This document shows positions 41,701-57,408 of a DNA stretch of 64,000 bases, piece by piece. The stretch comes from Manihot esculenta (lineage: Eukaryota > Streptophyta > Magnoliopsida > Malpighiales > Euphorbiaceae). The stretch covers positions 1,924,389-1,988,388 of the forward strand of contig NC_035174.2 of the NCBI RefSeq assembly GCF_001659605.2. The letters run 5' to 3'. Below the pieces are notes generated by a model, which saw only the letters and a list, made by a program, of their open reading frames with translations, searched no databases and was not told where the DNA came from. The position numbers were made by a program, and so were the translations under genes. Positions within the stretch are counted from its first letter, which is position 1, and each line of letters starts with the position of its first letter.

Positions 41701-42545
41701 GAAGTAAAACCCTCCTGTTTAGCTGTAGCCAATTCCATCTCAAGGGCTGATAATTTCTTCTGTTGCTCCCTAAGGAGGAGCAAGCACACCAATAAATCAA
41801 TCGTGAAAAGGAGAAGGAAATAATAGTTAAATTAATGCCCAAAGGCCTCTGGTAAGTTAAACAAATATCAATAATCACATTACCTGCAGGCTATTATTTT
41901 CAATGTATCATCCACTGATATAGCAGATTGTCCCTAAAATTAAAAACCAGCAGTTCACATTGTCATTTTTATGAATGTGGCTCAGCTAAACATAAAAACA
42001 AGCAATGAAAACTTAAGAGTTTACACAAGCACCCAGCTCGAGTAATTTTTCAACGTTACATCAAAAATTGCAAGTTACATCACAACACCGCATACTGATT
42101 TTTTTTTCTTTCTTACAGTTATCATCAATTCACCACTAGAAATAAACCCAGCATGGTAAGTGAAATTCCAACTCAAACTGAAAAACCACAAATCCATGAA
42201 TAAAAACAAAAATTTGGAAAGCCACCTGCCCAGTTATCCTGTCAAGCTCTTTAATCAAATAAACCCTGTTCTCCGAATCTTGCCATAACCTGCCTCCCAC
42301 ATCAAACACCACAACACGATTAGAGGGCCTGAAAAAAGGGGGACCCTACGTCGTTTGGAACCAAAAGAAAATGAAATAATTCCCATAAAAAATAAAAAAG
42401 TGGGAAAGTGAAATACAAGAGAAGCAAGTAACCTGCCAGCGACATAAATGGAGGCGAAAGTAGAGAACATTGAGAACAACAAAGTTGATATTCTCGATCC
42501 ATAGGCTCTGCTATTCGATCCTTGACTAACTCTGGAATGCATCAT
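38707..42545 (-). CDS. HPGT1-like: Hydroxyproline O-galactosyltransferase, GT31 family
   Basis: Twelve exons: 42433-42545, 42226-42289, 41884-41933, 41576-41769, 40548-40611, 40349-40421, 39917-40040, 39592-39679, 39428-39478, 39146-39217, 38944-39056 and 38707-38729; 342 residues, all junctions GT-AG and phase-consistent. It transfers the first galactose to hydroxyproline of arabinogalactan proteins in the Golgi/ER. It is a type II membrane protein: a short basic tail, a span at about residues 19-36 (ISTLLFSMFSTFASIYVA), then a stem (LWQDSENRVYLIKELDRITG) and the GT31 domain. GT31 motifs visible are RHLVVIGILT, RDAIRKAWMGTG, FVIGR, DNIYVNIDALGTTLA (metal-site region), YIGCMKSGEV, AHDDVSAGSWFIGLDVKHVD and the terminal CAGV. 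It lacks the galectin domain of the larger GALT enzymes. Position matches Arabidopsis HPGT1 (At5g53340). Intron 4 carries LTR-like repeats. Confidence 0.94.
41109..41376. repeat. Two tandem LTR/TRIM-like modules in the galactosyltransferase intron
   Basis: Copy 1 (41109 to ~41247) begins TGTTAAATTTGGATCCGGGC. Copy 2 (41298-41376) begins TGTTAAATCTGGGTCTGGCC and ends GATTCAACA. Shared blocks include CCTAACTCA, CCCAAAAG and TAGCTCA(A/G)GG. Both start TGTT, and the later part of copy 1 (CAAACCGATATAAGATTCAA) resembles the 'GATGTGGGATTCAACA' end common in plant LTRs and TRIMs. Copy 2 lacks about 60 internal bases. Both lie inside intron 4 (40612-41575). Most likely these are remnants of a small non-autonomous LTR element. 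Confidence 0.5.
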
Positions 42546-42666
42546 TTTAGTCTTACCTCGGATCTTCAATCCCCTCTTGATGGATTCAACTGAACTAGCA
42601 AAAATTCAGTTAGAGAAAACCCACTTGATTTGGATTTTAAAGTTTCACTGCAGGTTTATGCCTCGA

Positions 42667-42669
<3 letters not shown>

Positions 42670-42700
<31 letters not shown>
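42670..42700. repeat. GA/CT microsatellite at the galactosyltransferase 5' end
   Basis: About 15.5 uninterrupted GA units (CT on the gene's strand) lie 125-155 bases before the start codon. It is likely in the leader or core promoter, where CT repeats are common in plants, and is expected to vary in length between individuals. Confidence 0.85.
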
Positions 42701-42703
<3 letters not shown>

Positions 42704-43490
42704 GGGTGGGTGACTTGCCGGTATTACAAAGTCGAAGTAGTGATTGATTGGTCTATTTGGGTCATCGCCCTTCACCTTCAGGGACGTCAAATTATATCTC
42801 ATGGTTATTTAAATCTCTCAAACTACCTGCCTTTTCTGTCTCTGGATAAATGAAAAATAATTACTCTTTATTTAAAATTAGTAACATCACATGAAATTTC
42901 AAAAATAAAAAAATAATTTTAAGTAAACTTAAATAAATATCCAGCTCATATTTAAAAAAAAAAAAAGGAAAATATATCCAACACAAAAAGGAAATAAAAT
43001 CAAAGCTTTTGAGCAGAAATAATAATTTAAATGATGAGAATTTAAATTATTAAAGGTTATGTTGGACCGAATAGTTTTTAAAGTATTATTTAATATCTTA
43101 AATAATTATTTAGAATGATTAAATAGTGGTCGATAAACTTTTACTCTCTTAATTTTTATTTTTATTTATTTTTTGCTAATAACTATTAAAAAGGTTAAAA
43201 ATTATTAGATCAATGACTATTATAGAACAAGGCCTAGAAAGTCTATTATAGAACTGGTTGATTATCCTGACTAAGGTAATTGAGGTGGGTTGCTTCAGAA
43301 AGAAGTGTTTGGGCTTAGGTTGGGTTCCCAGTTTCCACTTTCTAATGCTATTGGGCCATTGAATTATTGGTGAAGAGTGATGGATTGGAGGGTCTTGGTC
43401 CATTTAATTTCAACTATATTTTGGTTATTAGATTGCTCCTATTAAGAGACTGCATTGCTCGTGTTGATTATGTTTTTTATATACTTTAAC

Positions 43491-43785
43491 CTCCATTTAT
43501 TTGTAAAAAAATAATTTATATTTAAAAAATATTTTTTATTAAAATAATTTATTTTTATTTTATTGTTTAATATTATTTTAAAAAAATAAAATATATTAAT
43601 AAATTTATATATAAATATCTTAAGAAAATCTTAAAAATATGAAAAATAACTTTCTATTTAAAAAAAAAAAGTTTTTTTCTTAAATTGCTCATCTCTTTTA
43701 AAATCAAAATATTGTTTATTGATTAAATTTTTTAAATATTTTAAATATAAAAAATTTGAAAAATAATTTTTTAAAATAAATGGAG
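43491..43785. mobile_element. MITE-like inverted-repeat element (CTCCATTTATTT ends)
   Basis: The left end CTCCATTTATTTGTAAAAAA is matched in inverse at the right end (TTTTTTAAAATAAATGGAG). The arms of ~60 bases are A/T-rich and the inside is non-coding. A related arm may lie at about 43.87-44.01 kb (ending ACGGACACTA). No clear target duplication was seen by eye. Confidence 0.5.
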
Positions 43786-44982
43786 TCTTAATTATTACGC
43801 ATATATAAACGTTTCATGATTAAGCAAATCTAGACCATTGTCACAATTTGCTTATTAAGGCTTCAATAAGTTATATTTAGAAAATATCTTTTTCTTTTAA
43901 AAAAATTATTTTCTTTATCAAAAATATTTTTTATTGAGTAAATTTTTTTAGCGTCTCAAAAGATAAAATATGAAAAATATTCTCATAAAAGGTATTTTCA
44001 AACGGACACTAAAAATACTATTGAGGTATGGAAGGGTGAGTTTTGAAATGGAAAATACATGAAAATCACTTCACTTATATTTAAATCCGGTTGATATTTC
44101 AGTACTCAAACCTTGATTTTTAATTCATAATAAATTATTGAATACATATTATTGTTATTATTATTATTATTTAAGTAATATAAAAAATTTATCTAATTTT
44201 ATATTTCAAGGTTAAAAATATTTTCTATGTTTTTTAATAAATGCAATATTTTAAAAATTAATTTATATCAAATAAAAGTTTAAGCTATTTTAAGAACGAT
44301 TATGTCATTATTTTAAAAGAATTGAAGGGTCTGTATTGGCGTCTATTCAAGAATTGAAGGGTCCAGTAGAGTTAGAGTTGTGTGCTATCATCTCATCGGA
44401 AATTCTTCATTAATTACAAAACACATAATTGCGTGCCTTTATAATACTAACAAAAAAGTAAACATACAATTTAGTATCAACATTATATCATTTGGATTCA
44501 TTCAGTAGCGTCCCAACAAAAACTTTTAATAACATGAATACTATTCACCCACATTCAATTTCGCAATGAGTATAAAAAGAAAATAAAAATTCTTATTTCG
44601 ATCTAATTTAATGTATTATAAATTCAAGACACGTATAAAATTTTATTTAATTTTTCAAAATAAATTATTTTGAATGTTTCTATTGTAATTAATAACTAAT
44701 TATAAACTGTCAAGTATTCCATAGTTAAACTACGCACAACTTTAAACCTGAAATATATCTTGTGGTTCTTTAATGCCATCACGGCTGAGGAGCGGTTGGC
44801 AAAGTCCCTTTCTTCATTGTTTTTTCCCTTCACAGTAGCTCTTGTTTGACTTATTAGTCGGCAAATAATTGCCATTTTCTGTGGTCCAGAACACTTCGAC
44901 TATGAACGTGTGGGCTCAAATTCCTGCCTAGTTTTTTGGAAACCTGTGTAGTCGTGAGAGCATCTTTATCAATGACAACTGC

Positions 44983-45013
<31 letters not shown>

Positions 45014-45547
45014 TTCAGAGTCATCAAAGGAGAGCAATAATCTCTGGAGAAATAATCCAAACTCGAACTAACAGCATGTAAGCACAAGCAGCACCCAAAA
45101 GTTTATGCTTCAATGGGGTCAGAAAATCTGACAATCAAGTAAGTGGAATAGAGAAAGGGAGAATATTTTCATTGGGTTGAATTTCCAAATCCAATGTCAC
45201 ATAATATAATTAATCAACCGACGGAGATCAGTATTTCTTATTCAATTCTATTAAATATATATAAAGTACATCAAATCTAAGTGATTGATTGAAGAAAAAA
45301 GAATATAATATAACGTGAAATATTTAATTACATTAAATTCAACAACTCATCCATCATTCATTAGGGGAGTAGAAGAACAAGTAGAACTTTGATTCTTACG
45401 ACAAGTCTGCGGTGTTTTTATATTTATTTTAAATTATTTTTATTGGTAGAGAAAACATAGATGGGAGACTACATACACGTTTATAGCAGGAAAACACGTG
45501 GACAAATCGAGTATCCAGTAATTTTCCTAAAGAGGAGGACGTGAGCC

Positions 45548-45730
45548 ATGACGACACACAAGAGACTCAACTCCACGTCTCCGTCCGCCTTCTCTCTTAT
45601 ATCATCTCTCAACTCCTCGCCCTTCTCTCTAGGGTTCTCTCATATTCATCCGAGGTCTTTCGCTGTCTCAACGCAGCCTCGTACAATATGGAAACTTGCA
45701 AAACTATTAATGATAATGAAACGAAATTGA
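45548..45730 (+). pseudogene. Possible orphan first exon with a mitochondrial-type presequence
   Basis: An ATG frame of 60 codons begins MTTHKRLNSTSPSAFSLISS and continues FSHIHPRSFAVSTQPRTIW. It is rich in Ser, Arg and hydrophobics and poor in acids, like a mitochondrial or plastid presequence, and it is GC-richer than its surroundings. No downstream exon that could follow it was recognised. It may be a stranded exon of a lost gene, or simply ABCC leader with an accidental ORF. In Arabidopsis the gene after HPGT1 is mitochondrial CLPX; any link is speculation. Confidence 0.25.
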
Positions 45731-46447
45731 CCCTCTTTTAATTATTTTCACATAAATTTTACGTTTTTCATTCTTCGGCTATACCACATTCACATTTTGG
45801 GTTCCTGAAGATTTGAAGTTTCCTGCATTTTCTTTTTTCAGGTTAGTCATCATTCACTGCCATCTTTTTTTCTTTTCCTGGGGTTACGGGGTGGGGGTGT
45901 TTAAAAATTAGAATAGATCGTCATTTCTAGTTTGGTTTTATTCATTCTTTTGGTCAAGTAATGAACCTTAAAAGTAAATTTATCTGTGGTTGCAAATTTC
46001 ATTTCTGTAAATATCGTGAAAGCTCTCCGACCTAAAAAAAATTATCGTGAAAGCTTTCTTTTCTTCAACTTTCGACTGCCTTTGTCTTTTTTTTTTTTTT
46101 TTCTATTTTTCTTTTCTCTGCACTCTTGTGATCCCAGGGCAGTTTCTTCTTTGAGTTTGTAAGGGTATGGCTTTCTCAACAATAGCTTGTTATTTCATCA
46201 AAGCCTTTTTGTGTATAATCTGATATAAGGCACTTGCATGTGGCAGGTGTTGTTATTGTTGTCATCATCATGATACGTTTTCCTGGATTTTCTTTTTACT
46301 TGTAATTTTTGGTATTTGTGTCAGAAGTTTGAGACAATATCTGCTTGTCGATGCTTTAGAGAGTAATTGATTTTTCTTGTATTATGGACGATTGTATTAT
46401 CTTGTTCAGATTTTGAAGAAAAGCAAAGAGAGAAGACAAAAAACATT

Positions 46448-52101
<5,654 letters not shown>

Positions 52102-53724
52102 AGCTGAATCATTTTCAGTCTGGCTAGGCAGCAAAGTGGAAGGGATGAGGATGTTCAAACTGGGTAGTAGGATGTATGGTATTAGGGTTAAGAGGGCAAC
52201 ATATTGAAGAAGGAAAAGAAGTTCCTAACCAATGTGCAGCTGTATTTAAACATTTATAGTCATCTCTGCAAGGAAATTATTTCCTGATTTAGTGCAAGGA
52301 AATCATTAATTGCAATTGGTCATGGCTATGCTAATTTCATATTCCAACACAAAATATAACCGGAGTGCAGGAAAGCCCAGTACTGAGAGAGTGTAAGATG
52401 TACAATCTTAAGCCCAAATGATAAAGAAATCTACAGCTGGAACAACTATCCAAACATATAAAATTGACCTCGGTGGGAAATATTTGTTGCTCTTCGTGCC
52501 TACAAGGGGTATAAAACCAAGGAGAATATATGTGAGGTGATCGTTGTAGTCCTTTAAAGGTTGATGCTGATTGCATCATGTAAAACTGTTTCTGTTGGTC
52601 AAGGTATTCCATTTGACTAGGCAAGATTCTTCAAAAGTAAAAGTGATCCACTAATGAAAAGAGCAGCAAAAAATTCTTTACGATGAACGTTTACCCAGCA
52701 AAAAACTGTTTCTGTTATGCTAACCAAGTCAACCAGGATACTGAAATCTATAGCTAAGCTATTGCGCATTTGAGCGAAACAAACTGAACATTGAATAACC
52801 ATCATTTGTGCTGAAGAGTGAAGACAATAGTATTCTACCACTGGAAAGATGCTCATTTTTGGGTTCTTTAACAGAGTGGATCTGTGGTCCATTTCCATTA
52901 CTTGCTGTCACTATTTTGCAACCATAGTCTCCGCGGAGCGTGGTACGATACCACTGGAAAGCTATTCTGCTTTCTGGGTTTTTTTAAACTGAAGGGGATG
53001 CTGCATTCCATGCCCACTACTTGCACTGAGGCAAGTTTTGTCACCATCATCTCTACTGAGGACTATAGTATTATATCACTGAAAAGATACTCTCGTTTGC
53101 GGGTTCTTTACTGCACTAGATGCTGCAAACGCGTGGGAACTCGTGTCGATTGCTTGAAGTGGAAATGTAAAGGAAGATGCTTCCACATGGAATCGTTGAG
53201 ATGTTTCCCTTACATTTCAGGAAAGTTGGTGGATTTGGATCCACCAAAGGCAGCGCAACCAGGACGACTCGTGTTATTTTGACTATCGTGGTGGTAGGCC
53301 ATTTGCTCTCGGCTTGCAGCCTAAAAAGAAGGGTTCTTTACACGTCCCCATGGCACAGACACACCATCGCCATGGGTCTAGATGCTAAAGATGAAGAGTT
53401 AGAGTCCGCATTAGGTACAAAGATTGTAGATGCACGTAGTAGAAATTGAATCATTTATACTAATCTTAATCCGTAAGAGACCATATTTTAACATGAGATC
53501 CCAATAATAAAAGGCATGCTACCTTCTATTCCATCCAAAGAAAATTATAAAACTAGGGCCCGATTGATGTTACTAATGCTCAAAATTGAAGAAAGGAATT
53601 GCTCATGGGAGGAGTTAATGATTAAATATACTACATTATATAATAAATACTGCAATTCCTGGAGCCGAATTACTCCCATTAGTAGCTAAAACATACAATG
53701 GCAGGAATGATTTGTTTGTTCTCC
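52102..53724. other. Intergenic between ABCC10 and the DUF3143 gene
   Basis: The first ~250 bases are probably ABCC10 3' UTR. 52.8-53.45 kb is GC-richer and contains a diverged tandem array. A 132-codon frame at 52884-53282 crosses the repeats but looks like chance: Cys/Leu-rich with no motif. Confidence 0.5.
52838..53345. repeat. Diverged tandem array, units of about 113-125 bases
   Basis: The block CCACTGGAAAG...(G)GGGTTCTTTA recurs. CCACTGGAAA or a close form is at 52838, 52951 and 53076 (TCACTGAAAA). GGGTTCTTTA or a close form is at 52861, 52976 (GGGTTTTTTTA), 53101 and 53331. Spacings are 115, 125 and 230 bases, so a fourth unit may be degraded. Later parts of the units also match loosely (CCATTACTTG/CCACTACTTG, CCATAGTCTC/CCATCATCTC). 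It is not a microsatellite, and its origin is unknown. Confidence 0.6.
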
Positions 53725-55612
53725 TTAAGGTCCTCCAAGAATGGCATTTTCAATATCCTCCCTACTCAATGCATAACTAAATCTCCTCTCCACATCTTTT
53801 TCAAGGTTTCCTGGTCCGCTCTTCAAGTACCTGCATCACAAGATGTAAGTTAATATTGATGAGGTCAAAGAGGTATTTCCTATTTGTCTCCCAGTTGCAA
53901 ATGAGCATTATATAAACTTAACAAAGTGAGAAAGTGCAACAAACCAATCTCATGAATCACGGTCTGGTTTTTAGGCTTGTCTGTTTTGTTAGTCTCCTTT
54001 GTTTCATCTGTCTCTTGTATCAAGGTTTTTCATATTTTTTCTCTTAGCATGCAAACACTTAGGTTCGATTTTTTTTTCTAGTTTGGTTTTGGGTTCTAGT
54101 GGTGTATGCCATACTAAGTTTTTCCTGATTTTTAATAATAATAATTTTTCTTTATCAAAAAAAAAAGTGTATGTTGATTTGAGTTCATTAGCTAAATATG
54201 CATTAGGTTAATTCTTAGCTTTTAGTCATGCTCTTGGTCAGTCAGTTTGCTTGTGATTTGACAATTTAAATAATTCACACATGTTTCACTTCTACAATGA
54301 AGCCCAATTGCATTTAGTACATTTGCTTAGTTAAATTCCATATTGCCATCAACCTTAACCACTAATGTGTGATCTAAAACCTAGACCAGAACTTCAGCAC
54401 TAAGACTCCAGTAACGTGTGAGTGTAACTCACGCCTTCTCAGTCAACTTTGTGAATTGCCCTCGATCAACACCATTTCCCACATCTCTCAGATTCAAGCC
54501 AATCGCTAACCCCATCCCATCCCTTAACGTGTCAATAGTGTTAATGTTTGCACAGAGTCAAGATCCTTGTATTTGGTTCCCTTGTATGAACACATCATTT
54601 CTCAATACAATCGTATTTTCCCCAGTATTTAAGATGTATCTACCACGCAGTCAAACTTTTCACCCATCCACCTTCAAATCAATAGGAGAGATCTCTTCAC
54701 TTATCAGATTCAGAACAATATAAAAAGTTGCTAATCAGGCTATTATCACATATTTCCCCAAATGTGTCAACATCCAAATGATCTCGTCATTTTAATCCTA
54801 ACCTAAACTTATTTAAGATGATTGTGTTTTACACTGCGCAAATGCATACAACACCACCTCAATTTATAACTGACAAACACAGAAGCCCATGAAATACTTC
54901 ATTGCAATAAAAGGGTTGACTAGAAGACTCAAAAAAAAATTTAAGTGGTATATCGGAAGGAAATATCAACAATTAGTGCAACAAATTATCAGGAATGAAG
55001 ACTAACATACAATTCTATAAGAGGGCGCATTTGCAAGTCAAATTATTGAAAAACTACAAGACATGAATGAATGACAAGTATCATTATTTGTTATTTGCTG
55101 AATCAAATTAAAAGAAAAGCCTTTTTGCATAACCAAATAACTCAACAACGATAAACAAAAACCACACGAGATCTACCACAATGCCTAAATGTACATATAT
55201 GTTTTTACCTTATAAATAGATCAGTTATATCAAGAGACAATTGGGCGTGCCACTCGGGCTTTTCAATAAACCAAACGGCACGGTCGTCCTTGCTTCGGTA
55301 AAACCCTAAATTCCTAAGCCAAGCCTCAATGCAAGGCAAGCTGTGAGAGTACAGAGGCTTTTTCTTGTCGGGAAGTTTCTTGAGCCACTCGTCTTCCGTG
55401 GATGATAATTCCTCCTCCGCCTCAGAGGATTTAGAGGAAACTACTGTTAGGGTTTTTCTCCGAGAGTGGCAGAGATGGTAGATACATGAAGGATATCTAG
55501 AAAGAGAGGAAGGGCATGAGAATGAAAAAAGAGAGAATCTCGAAGAGGATGAGTTATTTGTAGAACATAGGAAATGGGTAGCGGGAAATATAGAGGCAGA
55601 AATGGTCGACAT
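53725..55612 (-). CDS. DUF3143 protein, plastid-targeted
   Basis: Two exons, 55209-55612 and 53725-53830, give 169 residues; the junction restores an Arg codon (ATA AG|G). The first ~60 residues are rich in Ser, basic and lacking acids (MSTISASIFPATHFLCSTNN, FSCPSSLSRYPSC), typical of a chloroplast transit peptide. The mature part carries the DUF3143 block LYSHSLPCIEAWLRNLGFYR, then WFIEKPEWHAQLSLDITDLF, then YLKSGPGNLEKDVERRFSYA and LSREDIENAILGGP. The family is shared with cyanobacteria; its biochemical role is not established. I recall At5g52960 as the Arabidopsis member. The 1,378-base intron is unusually long for so small a gene and contains a possible decayed coding stretch. Confidence 0.88.
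54290..54730 (-). pseudogene. Possible decayed coding fragment inside the DUF3143 intron
   Basis: On the minus strand one frame reads INTIDTLRDGMGLAIGLNLR then DVGNGVDRGQFTKLTEKA before a stop, flanked by open pieces (ENTIVLRNDVFIQGNQIQG; VDGNMEFN). The region is less A/T-rich than the rest of the intron. It looks like a degraded gene or transposon fragment with several stops. I do not recognise a family. Confidence 0.22.
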
Positions 55613-55985
55613 ATCGATTGGCCTTGCTAGGGCTTTATAGGTTCATTTAAATTCTTGTTCGTGGCGAATTGGGGAAGACGAATTGGACGATTTTGTTATC
55701 GATACAACTTGCGCAGCGGAGATTGATTCAAGCATTCATTATCTTCATTTTTGAGCTGGGATGTAACTCTATGGTGTGAGCAAGCATACGCTGTTTCCAT
55801 CTAGTTTGGCACATGGCGAATTTCTATTGGTTGACAAAGGAGATGTTGAAAAGCCCGCCGCCATTTGACATTCCCGCGCTCTTCCGAAGATTTCGAATAA
55901 ACGACACCGTATTGGCGATAACTTCCCCTTTCCCCTCGCACAAGTCATCTTCCAAGCTCTTCTGCAAAGGTGCAAATTACTAGTT
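55613..55985. other. Promoter side of the DUF3143 gene
   Basis: Ordinary mixed sequence with no clear TATA box on the minus strand and no coding frame. Confidence 0.45.
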
Positions 55986-55995
55986 TATTCTCTGT

Positions 55996-56345
55996 CTAAA
56001 TCCACTTCACCACCTCGAGAACCCGAACCCAAACCTTACCTCTCTCCTTTCTACTGCTAAAACTCTTCTCTCTTTTCCTCCACTTTCCTCCTCTCTCTTC
56101 CCCTTCAAGATTTTTTTTTTCTTCCCTCTCTCGCTCCTCTCCTCTTCTCTTCTGAGCTTTCCGTTCCTTCGTTGTCTCTCTCCTTCGACCGCCCAAATTC
56201 CACCTTCGAGTCTCTCAGTCGGACCCTCTCTTCCCTTCTCTCTAAAATCGATGGAACTTCGATTTCGTCCCTTTCGCCTCAGGCGTTGCACCTTGTAGCT
56301 TCGATGGGTCAGCTTGTTATGAAACAGTACGACCCAAAAATTTAA
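55996..56345 (+). pseudogene. Truncated, frameshifted N-terminal gene fragment
   Basis: Two overlapping frames look coding. The first (from 55996) reads LNPLHHLENPNPNLTSLLST then AKTLLSFPPLSSSLFPFK up to a 10-T run at 56111-56120. The second, after that run, reads LPSLAPLLFSSELSVPSLSL, SFDRPNSTFESLSRTLSSLL, SKIDGTSISSLSPQALHLVA, SMGQLVMKQYDP and stops at 56343. They are out of phase, so a length change in the T run would separate them. The fragment then ends abruptly in A/T-rich DNA with no donor site. It resembles the first exon of a Ser/Leu-rich organelle-targeted protein copied without the rest. I do not recognise the parent gene. Confidence 0.42.

Positions 56346-57408
<1,063 letters not shown>

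Larger units (their letters stand above)
42546..46447. other. Intergenic: galactosyltransferase promoter to ABCC leader
   Basis: It begins with the galactosyltransferase leader and a GA microsatellite. 42.85-44.3 kb is A/T-rich with a MITE-like element, and 44.98 kb has a 26-base A tract. 45.5-46.4 kb is GC-richer and probably includes the ABCC leader; a pyrimidine tract and acceptor at ~45,841 (TTTTTTCAG|GTTAG) hints at a leader intron. Microcollinearity with the Arabidopsis block ends in this interval. Confidence 0.45.

Noticed and set aside
46367..46447. 27-codon in-frame extension upstream of the ABCC10 ATG
   Set aside because: It would begin at TTG. The family starts at the ATG at 46448, and the extension is leader sequence.
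52884..53282. 132-codon + strand frame after ABCC10
   Set aside because: It crosses the tandem repeat units and has no domain, signal or splice context. Its Cys/Leu-rich make-up follows from the repeats.
56007..56291. 94-codon Arg/Glu-rich minus-strand frame at 56 kb
   Set aside because: It is the antisense shadow of a pyrimidine-rich + strand stretch (CTT/CCT runs read as Glu/Arg/Lys). The + strand frames look more coding.
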